35,774 bases of DNA, taken from a virus. Below the pieces are notes generated by a model. It worked only from the letters and a program-made list of their open reading frames with translations, was not told the DNA's origin and ran no database searches. Positions 24,096 to 32,115 of this stretch are shown piece after piece (position 1 is the first letter of the stretch; each line of letters starts with the position of its first letter). The DNA is taken from positions 1-35,774 of the IMG/VR virus record IMGVR_UViG_3300035698_000464, one strand, 5' to 3'. A program made the position numbers and the translations under genes.

Positions 24096-24725
24096 TTATT
24101 TAAATGGGTATCCAAGGTTCCACATCACCAATGAATATCTAGTTCCTTTTGTTACGGGTTTAACTCTATGCCATACAAATGATGGAAATACAATGATACT
24201 TCCTTTAGGTAATATCTCTTTTGCTTTTCTCAAATGTTTAGCTTCTTCTCTCATATGGGGATCATAGTTTCTAAAGTCAAACTCTAATTCACCACCTTCA
24301 TATTCTGAACTATCTGTTAACTGACAAGTCATAGATAGTTTTCGAATTTTACCATTTTCTGGACCTTCTTTTTCATAAGGTTTTTCAAAAGAATCACAAT
24401 GCCAATCATAATATTGGTTGTGTTTGTATTTTGTAAATTGACATGACTCTGATCTATCCCATTCAAAATTCCAACCTGCTGATTTATTAGCTTGATGTAT
24501 ATAAGGATGTAATTCTTTATATATCCATGGGTCATTTAACCAAACTAAATCTGATCTTCTTTTTTTCTGCATATTTTTAATTTGGTCTTTAGTTAATTCT
24601 TTATCACCATATCCACCCGTTCTAGCCATAGTTTCTGATTTTGATAATCCATATTTTATAATGTCATCACATACTTTAGGAGGTATTGCAGAAGTAAAGT
24701 ACCAGTAATAATTAGATATATTCAT
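24096..24725 (-). CDS. 2OG-Fe(II) oxygenase 3 (prolyl 4-hydroxylase-like)
   Basis: A 209-residue protein with a textbook P4H-type active site: YYDWHCDSF (His109, Asp111), RKLSMTCQLTDSSEYEGGEL, then GSIIVFPSFVWHRVKPV (His186) and TRYSLVMW (Arg196 for the 2-oxoglutarate carboxylate). Closest in pattern to PKHD/P4H hydroxylases. All four key residues are present, so it is probably active on a peptidyl or free amino-acid substrate. It overlaps the preceding gene as ATGA. Confidence 0.85.
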   Translation of the reverse strand: MNISNYYWYFTSAIPPKVCDDIIKYGLSKSETMARTGGYGDKELTKDQIKNMQKKRRSDLVWLNDPWIYKELHPYIHQANKSAGWNFEWDRSESCQFTKYKHNQYYDWHCDSFEKPYEKEGPENGKIRKLSMTCQLTDSSEYEGGELEFDFRNYDPHMREEAKHLRKAKEILPKGSIIVFPSFVWHRVKPVTKGTRYSLVMWNLGYPFK

Positions 24726-25267
24726 TTTGAAAAAGTCATGTTTAAAGAAAATCTATAGGCAGGAGCTGTAGAAGTACAAGGTCTGATCAAATGAGGAATA
24801 GTGGCATCAAAAATAACTACTCTATTTGGCTTACACTGAACAGTTTTAATTATATCTTCTTTGTTGTTATTTAAAAATAAAGTGTCTGCACCCCACTCTA
24901 AATCCCATTTCATATTAGCATAATAAATAAAACTCCATTTAGCATTATCAAGAGAATCATCATGAGGATGATATACACCCGCTGAAGTAACAGCATTTAT
25001 TAAACATCGGTTAAGATTATTTAAATTCATTTTAAATTTATTTTTAATGTTAATAGGTAGATGTTCTATTGCACCTAACTTAATTAAATCTTCTTTTGTA
25101 AATATAGCTCCAAACATATCAAAACTTTTATAATCAAAAGATTCACTATCATTTAAATTTAACTTAAAATATGAATTAAGTATAAAAGAATAAAATTTTT
25201 GAGTTACGTGCGATGGATATACATTATCAAAAATATATATTTTATTTAAATTATTAGATATAGTCAT
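24722..25267 (-). CDS. 2OG-Fe(II) oxygenase 4 (P4H-like)
   Basis: A 181-residue protein: GVYHPHDDSLD (His102, Asp104), WSFIYYANMKWDLEWGADTL (the WGGeT-type strand), PNRVVIFDATIPHLIRP (His159) and YRFSLNMTF (Arg172). This is the P4Hc layout of eukaryote-like hydroxylases of about 200 residues. Catalytic residues are intact. The coding sequence is very AT-rich, with many Asn/Lys/Ile codons. It overlaps both neighbours (14 bases upstream, ATGA downstream). Confidence 0.8.
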   Translation of the reverse strand: MTISNNLNKIYIFDNVYPSHVTQKFYSFILNSYFKLNLNDSESFDYKSFDMFGAIFTKEDLIKLGAIEHLPINIKNKFKMNLNNLNRCLINAVTSAGVYHPHDDSLDNAKWSFIYYANMKWDLEWGADTLFLNNNKEDIIKTVQCKPNRVVIFDATIPHLIRPCTSTAPAYRFSLNMTFSK

Positions 25268-25757
25268 AAGTTATTGTTTGCACAAAATTTAAACTATCTT
25301 TCTGATTATTAGTTATATAATACATATTAGTTGAGGGAAACATTATAAACATATTATTTTTAAGTTCTATATCCCAACTTCTTCCCTTACGTCTATTATC
25401 ATCATAATGTATTCTAACATTACAGTCTTTGACTTTTACACCATATAATAATGTAAAATCTGGAGAGTTACGTAAATCCACGGGATCAATATTTAATAAA
25501 GGAATTGTAGTCTCATTAGGTTTATAGTTATTTCCCCATGTGTTTTTATTAATTAACTTATAATTATGTTCAACATTAATATGATCTCTTACATAACTAT
25601 TTAACATATCCCAAGTTCTTGAAAACGGAAAATCTTTTTTTTGAATCACTGATTTTAAAATATCTTCTACTAATTTATCTCGGTCAATGTCCCAATCTTT
25701 AGGCATTGCTATATCTCCATAATATAATGCTTGTTCTGATAAAGTTTTTTTAATCAT
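25254..25757 (-). CDS. DSBH-fold protein, probably inactive oxygenase relative
   Basis: A 167-residue protein from the ATG at 25757, which overlaps the upstream stop as ATGA; the frame opens with TTG at 25769. The C-terminal half has NVRIHYDDNRRKGRSWDIEL (a candidate first iron motif at His117), NNMFIMFPSTNMYYITN and SLNFVQTITYDYI. In real oxygenases the FPS segment is followed by His and then Arg; here the equivalents are Tyr and Asn. I recall close relatives in T4-like cyanophages (SPDFTLLYGVKVKDC block). It may be a non-catalytic partner or use another cofactor. Confidence 0.6.
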   Translation of the reverse strand: MIKKTLSEQALYYGDIAMPKDWDIDRDKLVEDILKSVIQKKDFPFSRTWDMLNSYVRDHINVEHNYKLINKNTWGNNYKPNETTIPLLNIDPVDLRNSPDFTLLYGVKVKDCNVRIHYDDNRRKGRSWDIELKNNMFIMFPSTNMYYITNNQKDSLNFVQTITYDYI

Positions 25758-26269
25758 TCTGTTATCCAATCTATTATTAAATGCACTCTATTAGATTTAC
25801 TATTATTTGCAACTGAGTGTATTTTTTTTGAGTTATTTATTTCCCACATTTCGCCTTTTTTTAAATTTATTTTTTCTTCACCCACATTAAAAATTACTTT
25901 ATTATTTGTAATTATAGGAATATGGATTCTTTTACATATATCTAATGAAAATGAATTATCAATATGATTAGGTATATTTTTTTGAGCTTCTAAATTTACC
26001 AGTAGTGCTCTTATAATATATCCTTTACCAAATTTTTTAGAAAATATATTCTTAAACTTATTCATTTCATTTTTATATATACTATAATTAAAATGATAAG
26101 TAGGATTATGGTTTCTAAAATCTTCATCAAATATCAATGGTATTGTTTTGGTATATTTATGTACATCATATGTTTTTTGTCTAAATATATAATCATCCCA
26201 GGTTTTAATTTTTTTAACTTTAGAAGCTACAGCTGAGACATCTGTTTTACCAATATAATTAAAATTCAT
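25754..26269 (-). CDS. Aspartyl/asparaginyl beta-hydroxylase-like oxygenase
   Basis: A 171-residue protein with the Asp_Arg_Hydrox pattern: NIPNHIDNSF (His102, Asp104), KRIHIPIITNNKVIFNVG (Arg114), KKGEMWEINNSKKIHSVAN (His151) and NRVHLIIDW (Arg161, His163). Relatives hydroxylate Asp/Asn side chains or free amino acids with 2-oxoglutarate. It differs in subfamily from the P4H-like genes beside it. It starts in an ATGA overlap with the gene upstream, and its own stop overlaps the next gene as ATGA. Confidence 0.8.
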   Translation of the reverse strand: MNFNYIGKTDVSAVASKVKKIKTWDDYIFRQKTYDVHKYTKTIPLIFDEDFRNHNPTYHFNYSIYKNEMNKFKNIFSKKFGKGYIIRALLVNLEAQKNIPNHIDNSFSLDICKRIHIPIITNNKVIFNVGEEKINLKKGEMWEINNSKKIHSVANNSKSNRVHLIIDWITE

Positions 26270-26772
26270 AATTTAAAAATACTTTCTACTGATTCATTAC
26301 ATCTTAATTCTAAATTTAATGCAATTCTTGGTTTTGTTTTTGAGACATCTGGTAAATGATCTAAAAAAGATGGGAAAATTAACATATCATTATCTTTTGG
26401 CATTAAATATTTTTGTTCATTTTTATAGTGAAAAGTAATTCCTTTCTTCTGTGTCTTTAAATATAATACACAATTAATACTTGCGGTTAACTTATGGTTA
26501 TGACATTTGCTTTTGTTATATTCTTTATCAGTAATATAAGCCCATGTTTTAAAATTCACATCTTTTAAAGAAAAAATATTTAAATTAATTTTAGATATAT
26601 TATAAAATATATTGTACAAATAGTTAGTATACCTAGAATGTAATTCAAAATTGTAAGAATTTTTTTCATTTAAATCTATTCTTTGATTTAAACATTCTTT
26701 TATTAATGGCTCTTTAATATTTTTTAAATGTTTTTCTATATTGAAACTGTATATTAATTTTTCTAACATCAT
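26266..26772 (-). CDS. 2OG-Fe(II) oxygenase-like protein
   Basis: A 168-residue protein, very rich in Asn, Lys and Ile. The core shows KCHNHKLTASINCVLYLK (His91, His93), GITFHYKNEQ, DNDMLIFPSFLDHLPDV (His139) and KPRIALNLELR (Arg149), similar in layout to the TIGR02466-like gene at 23462. An H-x-H variant replaces HxD, so metal binding is likely but activity is less certain. Its ATG lies two bases after the sulfotransferase stop. Confidence 0.65.
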   Translation of the reverse strand: MMLEKLIYSFNIEKHLKNIKEPLIKECLNQRIDLNEKNSYNFELHSRYTNYLYNIFYNISKINLNIFSLKDVNFKTWAYITDKEYNKSKCHNHKLTASINCVLYLKTQKKGITFHYKNEQKYLMPKDNDMLIFPSFLDHLPDVSKTKPRIALNLELRCNESVESIFKL

Positions 26773-26774
26773 TT

Positions 26775-27575
26775 TTATTCTTTAATAAAATTTTTATATT
26801 TTTCAATTATATAATTAGGAATTTTAATTTGATTGTATATTGTTTTTTTAAGTGCTCCTGTTTTTAAAGTATGCATAGGAGCTTTTAAAATAGTATCATC
26901 ATACTTAATATTATTTATTGAAAATTGTTCTGTAATATTAAAACAATGTTTAAATTTTGGTATTTTTAAAAAGCTATAAATTTTATTTATATTATTTTCA
27001 GGGTTTTTTATTAAATTATTATAATCAATAAAAAGTACATCTTCGTTGTTTTTTATAAAATTATATGCCATACAAGAAAAATCAAATAAACTATTTTTTT
27101 TAGTAATCAATTCTATTTTTTCTTCTATTTCACTTCTATGTAATGCAGTTTTGTCCATTTGATTATATTCCAAGTTAATATAAAAATCTGGATAATTATT
27201 ACATAAATTTAAATAAGAAGTTATTATTTCCACAGGGTTTCTTACAAGAAAAATTAATTTAATTTCATTAGGACAATATTGTTTTAACATATTATAATTA
27301 AAAGGAGTAGCCCACTCTCCTCTATTTATTATATATTTTTGTTTCCATTTTTTATAAAAATTAAAAAGTACATTTTTTTGTATTTCTTTTAAACTATCTT
27401 TTGTTGGAAAGTAATTATACTTATCATCGTATTTAATTGTCTCTAAATTAAAAAATATTTGAGTAGCATAAGAATGCCCAGAAGTTGCAATGTCTTTATT
27501 TTGGTTTAAAATTGTAGATAATAAAGTATTTCCAGATCTTGGAAAACCAGTCAAAAAATAATACTTTTGTTGCAT
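26775..27575 (-). CDS. PAPS-dependent sulfotransferase
   Basis: A 266-residue enzyme with the two PAPS-binding signatures: the 5'-phosphosulfate loop TGFPRSGNTLLSTIL (residues 9-23) and the 3'-phosphate motif LVRNPVEIITSYL (110-122, Arg112 and Ser120). It moves sulfate from PAPS to a hydroxyl group on sugar, peptide or small molecule; the host must supply PAPS. No membrane anchor is seen. It is the first gene of the hydroxylase cassette, with a candidate promoter upstream, and its composition is extremely AT-rich. The acceptor could be a glycan or a hydroxylated residue; this is open. Confidence 0.85.
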   Translation of the reverse strand: MQQKYYFLTGFPRSGNTLLSTILNQNKDIATSGHSYATQIFFNLETIKYDDKYNYFPTKDSLKEIQKNVLFNFYKKWKQKYIINRGEWATPFNYNMLKQYCPNEIKLIFLVRNPVEIITSYLNLCNNYPDFYINLEYNQMDKTALHRSEIEEKIELITKKNSLFDFSCMAYNFIKNNEDVLFIDYNNLIKNPENNINKIYSFLKIPKFKHCFNITEQFSINNIKYDDTILKAPMHTLKTGALKKTIYNQIKIPNYIIEKYKNFIKE

Positions 27576-27617
27576 ACTACAACTATTTATATATTATTTT
27601 TTTAATTTATACAAATA

Positions 27618-27651
27618 AGTATACTTTAATTTATGCTAATTGATCTGTCAA
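27618..27651 (-). promoter_or_regulatory. Candidate promoter for oxygenase/sulfotransferase cassette
   Basis: On the minus strand a perfect -35 TTGACA (27646-27651, inside the end of the upstream gene) is followed after 17 bases by TAAAGT (27623-27628, 4/6 match to a -10). A TATACT lies just downstream at 27618-27623. The 55-base gap between 27575 and 27631 has no gene. A sigma70-type promoter here would drive the cassette separately from the tail fibre. AT-rich DNA makes chance matches common. Confidence 0.35.
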
Positions 27652-28080
27652 ATCCCAAGTTGTATTAGCTTCATTCCAGGCATAATACCAATGATTAGTA
27701 TGTGCTGTATTTTGTGATTCTTGTCCAGCAGTTAATGCTGGTGCATCACCGATTGGTGATTTCCAAGAAGCTGATGCATTATGTTTTACCCAAGATGCAT
27801 AAGGTTTTTTAGGCCAAAAGATTTGATCATCTTCGTCCCAAGTAAAACCTATACCTGCATAATTTCCTCTTAATGGAGTTCCACCTAATTTGTGTTGATT
27901 GCCAGATGTATTGTAGGAAGTTTGAATCCACATTTGTGCTGGCCAATTACCATACTGTTGTAATTTTTGTTGACCTACTGTTTCATCTTCAATGCCATCA
28001 GCGTTTAACATATCATTATTATTTAAAACTACCACTTGGATAACTTTATTACTAGAACCTATTTTTGCAAAATGTGCCAT
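27631..28080 (-). CDS. Marine-phage tail-fibre-associated protein (MAHFAKI family)
   Basis: A 149-residue protein starting MAHFAKIGSSNKVIQVVVLN. It matches a pattern I recall as widespread in cyanophages and other marine phages: MAHFA-I...V..V.VV-N, then KQTSYN or similar, RGNYAGIGFTWDEDDQIFWP, KPYASW and a Trp-rich end (WDLTDQLA). These genes commonly sit next to tail fibres and may help fibre assembly or attach to it; no function is proven. It lies just after the tail-fibre gene. Confidence 0.75.
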   Translation of the reverse strand: MAHFAKIGSSNKVIQVVVLNNNDMLNADGIEDETVGQQKLQQYGNWPAQMWIQTSYNTSGNQHKLGGTPLRGNYAGIGFTWDEDDQIFWPKKPYASWVKHNASASWKSPIGDAPALTAGQESQNTAHTNHWYYAWNEANTTWDLTDQLA

Positions 28081-28089
28081 AATTTTTAC

Positions 28090-29922
28090 CTAATTTTGAA
28101 ATTTATACCTTATAATTACTATACCTGAACCACCTGCTCCACTATTAGGAGAAGATGGTGATTGTCCACCTCCACCTCCGCCAGTATTTGCAGTTCCAGC
28201 TTCAGCTGTACTAGGACTTCCACCATTTCCGCCTCCGCCTAATCCACCTGCTCCGCCAACTCCAGGAGCTGGTGCAGCACCACCGCCACCTCCACCTGAA
28301 AAATATTGAAAACCTCCAGAAGCTTCTCCAGAAGGTCCAAAAACAACAGAAGGTACTCCAGCTCCAACTCCACCAAATCCACCAGGCCCTGTTGGCATTG
28401 GGGGTTGTGCAGCTTGTCCAGCAGCTAATGCTCCGCCACCACCACCTGCTGCGTAAGTAGGTCCAGGAGAAGCTCCACCAGCATTTCCTTGAGGAGGACT
28501 AACAGGAGGTGTATTACCAGCTCCACCAGCTCCACCTCTATGTTGTTTTCCACCACCAGATCCGCCAGCTACTCCGCCAGAGCCACCTCCAGCAGATGTT
28601 AGTGTTCTAAAAACTGTATCCGCTCCACTTGTTTGTCCAGGTGTTCCTGCTCCACCAGCACCTATAACGACAGGGTAAGTATTAATCGCAGCCGGTAAAG
28701 CTGAACAAGCATTTAAAGGTAATGCTGGAGCTCCTGGTTGATCTGCAGCAAGAGCTGAATATCTAAATCCACCTGCACCACCGCCACCACCAGCTATACT
28801 TGAGTTACCTCCGCCACCGCCAGCTGATACTAAATAATCTATTGTATTTGAACCTAATGCACTTCCCTCACAAGTTATTGCAAAATCTCCTGATGCTATA
28901 AATTTTGCTATTTTATAATCTCCACAACTTGAAGTAGTTAAAGTATTACCACATCCTGTAACTGTAGCTACAACATATTGTATAGCTCCTGAAATTTCAC
29001 TTGAATCATCTTGAGTTGCAATCCAACCTTTTGTTCCATCCACGTAAACAAAAACTACAGATTGTCCAGCAGTAGTTAAAGTTGGGTTAACTGAGTTTCC
29101 ACCATTTATAGGACTTGAATTTCTATCAATTGTTAGTGCATTAGAACTAAATGTTTGTGCATAATCTTTTACCGCTACAAAATCTCCTGCTGAAGGACCA
29201 GATGGTAAAGTTAGATTAAAAACTCCACCTGCCGTATTACAAAAATAACCTTCACCTGATACTGCAGTAAAAGTTGCAGTCTTTGGAGTTGTAACCCATG
29301 ATGTTCCACCACTACTAGCATCAGCAAAAGTTGGAGGTGCACCTGCACCTGCTGAAGTTAAAATTTGTCCTGCAGTACCTGTTGCTACTGCAACTGGATT
29401 ACCACTTGCATCATAAGAAATTACATTTCCATCTGTACCTGGGGCCATTTTTGCTAATGTCACAGCGTCATCTGCAATTTGTGCAGTTCCAATAGTACCA
29501 CCTAATGTGTCTAATGATATTTCATTTAAATTTGTTCCGTCAGAATATGCCGCATAAATTTTAGCAGCATCTAAAGCAAAACCAGTTCCAGAAGCTGTTT
29601 TAATTGTAAGGTTTGTAGGATTAGTTAATCCAGTTGCATCAAAAATATAAAATTTTTCTATACTATCTGGAATAGTACAAATTGTACTAGCAGCAATTGA
29701 TGCTGTTGCAAATTTGATTACCATATTTCTTGCGTTAGAAATAGTTTTATCAGTCATTGCTAAAGCTAAAGTTCCACCACTTGAAAGTGTTACTTGCTCA
29801 AAACCAGAAATAGCTTGTTGAATTAAGTTTAAGTTATTATTTGTATTATCTCCCCATGTACCAGCGTTTGCGCCAGTAACCATAAGCTCAAGTTTTAAAT
29901 CTGTTGAGTAACTAGATGTCAT
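28090..29922 (-). CDS. Tail fibre with glycine-rich adhesin-like tip
   Basis: A 610-residue protein. The N-terminal part (YSTDLKLELMVTGANAGTWG, NTNNNLNLIQQAISGFEQVT) is a tail-fibre/baseplate attachment start typical of marine phages. The middle has repeat-like beta segments and a GTAQIADDAVTLAKMAPGTD motif common in fibre shafts. Residues about 366-599 are Gly-rich (GGGGG blocks), interrupted by Pro-containing loops (QPGAPALPLN; PPVSPPQGNAGGASPGP; QPPMPTGPGGFGG), ending GGSGIVIIRYKFQN. This resembles the polyglycine-helix sandwich of the T4-like phage S16 gp38 receptor-binding tip. It is the likely host-recognition protein. AGGAG precedes the start. Confidence 0.8.
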   Translation of the reverse strand: MTSSYSTDLKLELMVTGANAGTWGDNTNNNLNLIQQAISGFEQVTLSSGGTLALAMTDKTISNARNMVIKFATASIAASTICTIPDSIEKFYIFDATGLTNPTNLTIKTASGTGFALDAAKIYAAYSDGTNLNEISLDTLGGTIGTAQIADDAVTLAKMAPGTDGNVISYDASGNPVAVATGTAGQILTSAGAGAPPTFADASSGGTSWVTTPKTATFTAVSGEGYFCNTAGGVFNLTLPSGPSAGDFVAVKDYAQTFSSNALTIDRNSSPINGGNSVNPTLTTAGQSVVFVYVDGTKGWIATQDDSSEISGAIQYVVATVTGCGNTLTTSSCGDYKIAKFIASGDFAITCEGSALGSNTIDYLVSAGGGGGNSSIAGGGGGAGGFRYSALAADQPGAPALPLNACSALPAAINTYPVVIGAGGAGTPGQTSGADTVFRTLTSAGGGSGGVAGGSGGGKQHRGGAGGAGNTPPVSPPQGNAGGASPGPTYAAGGGGGALAAGQAAQPPMPTGPGGFGGVGAGVPSVVFGPSGEASGGFQYFSGGGGGGAAPAPGVGGAGGLGGGGNGGSPSTAEAGTANTGGGGGGQSPSSPNSGAGGSGIVIIRYKFQN

Positions 29923-29959
29923 AAATTTTTATCTCCTAAATATTATAATTTTACCTTAA

Positions 29960-30907
29960 TCAAGCGGCCAAATCAACCTCTGTCCAAGTATTATTTACGT
30001 CTAAATCAACCTCTGACCACGGTGTTACCGCTACATTTCCTACGCTTGTGCTCATCGAAATACCTGTCACAAATATATTAGCTGTTTGTACTGTAGTTGC
30101 TGATCCTATCGATGTAGTTAATGATAAACCTACTAATTCAACTGAAGATACTGCATCTACATTTCCTATAGCACCTTGTAGTAATCCAGCAGTTGTTACC
30201 TCAACAGTTACATCTGTAACTACTATCTCCCCACCTAAAGAAGCTATTAATGATATTCCGGTTACATCTACTACTGAAACCGGATCTACATTTCCTAAAC
30301 TTCCTGTTAGTGAAGTTCCTGTTACATCCGCTAAAGTATTTGCATCTGCAATTGCAGATCCTACTGCAGTCTGTAATAATCCAGCAGTTGTTACAACTGG
30401 ACCTACTGCAATCTCTACTGTTGAGCTACCAATTGAACTTTGTATTGTGTGTTCGGTAACATTGATAGATATACTTCCATCAACTTGAATATCTACAGGA
30501 CCTATTCCCATTGATGCTGCAGTACCTTGTATAGTGATTCCTGCAACGGCTCCGATATTAGCAGATAAAGAAATACCTGTAACATCTACATTTATTCCAA
30601 TACCAATTGCTTCGTTACCTGTAACTGAAGTTAATGATTGTCCTGTAAGAGTAACTATTGTTTCTGCTGCTGATGTAGCTGTACCAATTGAAGAAGATAA
30701 AGAAATACCTGTAATGATTGTAGAGTAAGGCACTCCCCATGCCATACTTCCCCATTCGTTTCTTCCCCAACCTGCGTTTAATTCCGCAACAATTGTTTCG
30801 TTACCAATACTTGGAGTAAGTGCTATTCCGGTTACATTAACGCTAAGACTATTTTGTTCGCCCCATTCGTTTAGTCCCCATGTACTATTACCCCAAGTAT
30901 CAGCCAT
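29960..30907 (-). CDS. Repeat-containing structural protein (12 VTG-type units)
   Basis: A 315-residue protein with WG-rich ends (WGNSTWGLNEWGEQ; WGRNEWGSMAWG) and about twelve degenerate units of roughly 22 residues built on V-T-G-I/T-S-L-x(3)-I/L-G (for example VTGISLSANIGAVAG, VTGTSLTGSLGNVDP). Two units are the variant VTTAGLLQxAIG. The C-terminus repeats W(S/T)EVDL. A beta-solenoid or stacked-strand rod is likely. Position just before the tail fibre suggests a fibre shaft, spike or capsid decoration. Confidence 0.6.
   Translation of the reverse strand: MADTWGNSTWGLNEWGEQNSLSVNVTGIALTPSIGNETIVAELNAGWGRNEWGSMAWGVPYSTIITGISLSSSIGTATSAAETIVTLTGQSLTSVTGNEAIGIGINVDVTGISLSANIGAVAGITIQGTAASMGIGPVDIQVDGSISINVTEHTIQSSIGSSTVEIAVGPVVTTAGLLQTAVGSAIADANTLADVTGTSLTGSLGNVDPVSVVDVTGISLIASLGGEIVVTDVTVEVTTAGLLQGAIGNVDAVSSVELVGLSLTTSIGSATTVQTANIFVTGISMSTSVGNVAVTPWSEVDLDVNNTWTEVDLAA
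30009..30850 (-). repeat. Degenerate in-frame tandem repeat array (about 22 codons per unit)
   Basis: About twelve imperfect repeats coding for V-T-G-x-S-L-x3-I-G-type units. Adjacent units share DNA words such as GATGTAACAGG-type and AGGAATTTC-type stretches on the minus strand, which would favour recombination and copy-number change. Boundaries are approximate. Confidence 0.5.
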
Positions 30908-30924
30908 TTCATTTTTCTATGTTG

Positions 30925-31398
30925 TTACGCAATTCTTAAAATCGCAGCACTTGTAGTAAACGCTGGGAATTGAACTGTAAAAGTTCCAGAAGTTGCTGTC
31001 TTATCTGCACCAAAATCTAATACACAAACAGAGTCAGTAGTTCCTGAACCACCTGATGTAGTTGTATTATAAATTAAAGCACCTCTTGCAGTTAAACTAA
31101 CTGAAGTAAATGATAAGTTATCAAAATCTACAATAGCTGTTGCGCTAGCCATTGATACACTTGGATTAGGTTTAACTAAAGCTAAACCACCAGCTACATA
31201 CGTTCCAGTATTTGCTACTTCAGTATTTGCTCCACCACCTGGATTAGTTGCGTAGTTTGTTGTTGATGCACCTAAAACTGCATTAGAATTATATAATGCT
31301 AATTTAAAAGTACTTCCACTTGTAAATTGGAACTTGTGTGCTCCTTCTAATAATTCTTTTTTAAATGAATTACATATTGCGTTTGTTGTTATTGCCAT
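30925..31398 (-). CDS. Small virion structural protein
   Basis: A 157-residue beta-rich protein. The start MAITTNAICNSFKKELLEGA and the core FKLALYNSNAVLGASTTNY, GLALVKPNPSVSMASATAIV, then DFGADKTATSGTFTVQFPAF match a structural protein I recall in cyanophages and other marine phages. It could be a tail-fibre cap or decoration; the role is not settled. AGGAG lies eight bases before the ATG. Thr/Ser/Gly-rich composition suggests an extracellular virion surface. Confidence 0.65.
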   Translation of the reverse strand: MAITTNAICNSFKKELLEGAHKFQFTSGSTFKLALYNSNAVLGASTTNYATNPGGGANTEVANTGTYVAGGLALVKPNPSVSMASATAIVDFDNLSFTSVSLTARGALIYNTTTSGGSGTTDSVCVLDFGADKTATSGTFTVQFPAFTTSAAILRIA

Positions 31399-31425
31399 AA
31401 TAATTTCTCCTTTTTCTTATTAATA

Positions 31426-32115
31426 TTAGCTTCCTGTTTGATTCGGTGAAGGTGATGGGATTACTATTCTTGGTACTCCGTCATCGTATTCACCTCTTCT
31501 TCTTCTACCCATTTGTTGTAGGGCAAAATTCTGTAGTTCTTCTTTATACTTACTTTCGTATAACTGTAACATATCTTGAGGCCCTTTTAAATATCTGAAG
31601 CATTCTGCTAATACTCCATGTAAAAGCATTCCTTCTTGATATTTAGATAAGTAAGTAGTATTTGAAGATGTAAAATTAGGTGGTGTTTTGATAAAATTTA
31701 TTTGTACTACATAAGCTGCTGCTGGAGTTGGGGCAACAATTACGTTAAACTCATCCCAAGCAGCCCAATAAATTGGAGCTCCTGTAGTGTTAGTTGGATT
31801 ATATTCTGAAATAAAACTAGTATCTCTTTTTTCTAAAAAAGTTCTTGTGGTTGTTGTAGTCGAACCTACAGTGGCAGTAATTAAAGTTTGTAGGGATCGT
31901 ACAATCATACAATCTGCAGGTAAACTTAAAGCTCTATTACCACTTGTAAATGTAGATTGATCATATTTTCTTAAGTCATCATAATCAACCGTACCTGCAA
32001 CATTTAATTCTACAATTCTAATAAATTCTTGAATAATAGAATCTGTTAAAACATTATTATCTACTTCTGTGTAATTTCTTACTTGTGTTAAAAAAGTTGA
32101 GTGTGCAATAGCCAT
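31426..32115 (-). CDS. Head-tail adaptor / tail tubular A-like protein
   Basis: A 229-residue helical protein. The N-terminal part (FLTQVRNYTEVDNNVLTDSI followed by FIRIVELNVAGTVDYDDLRK) and the C-terminal helical part (MLLHGVLAECFRYLKGPQDM, LYESKYKEELQNFALQQMGR) follow the T7 gp11 / adaptor-type pattern. It ends in RRRRGEYDDGVPRIVIPSPS. It probably forms a ring joining portal and nozzle. It shares general layout with the protein at 32555, so one may be the P22 gp4-like and one the T7 gp11-like ring. TAATG overlap with the upstream gene. Confidence 0.6.
   Translation of the reverse strand: MAIAHSTFLTQVRNYTEVDNNVLTDSIIQEFIRIVELNVAGTVDYDDLRKYDQSTFTSGNRALSLPADCMIVRSLQTLITATVGSTTTTTRTFLEKRDTSFISEYNPTNTTGAPIYWAAWDEFNVIVAPTPAAAYVVQINFIKTPPNFTSSNTTYLSKYQEGMLLHGVLAECFRYLKGPQDMLQLYESKYKEELQNFALQQMGRRRRGEYDDGVPRIVIPSPSPNQTGS

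Noticed and set aside
28141-28860. Gly-codon-rich DNA as a possible CRISPR or satellite array
   Set aside because: The repetition is codon-level (Gly/Ala) within the tail-fibre frame; there are no regularly spaced identical repeats with unique spacers.
30048-30488. Rightward open frame of 146 codons antisense to the repeat protein
   Set aside because: It arises from the repetitive, Thr/Val-rich codons of the minus-strand gene; the translation is low complexity and has no ribosome site.
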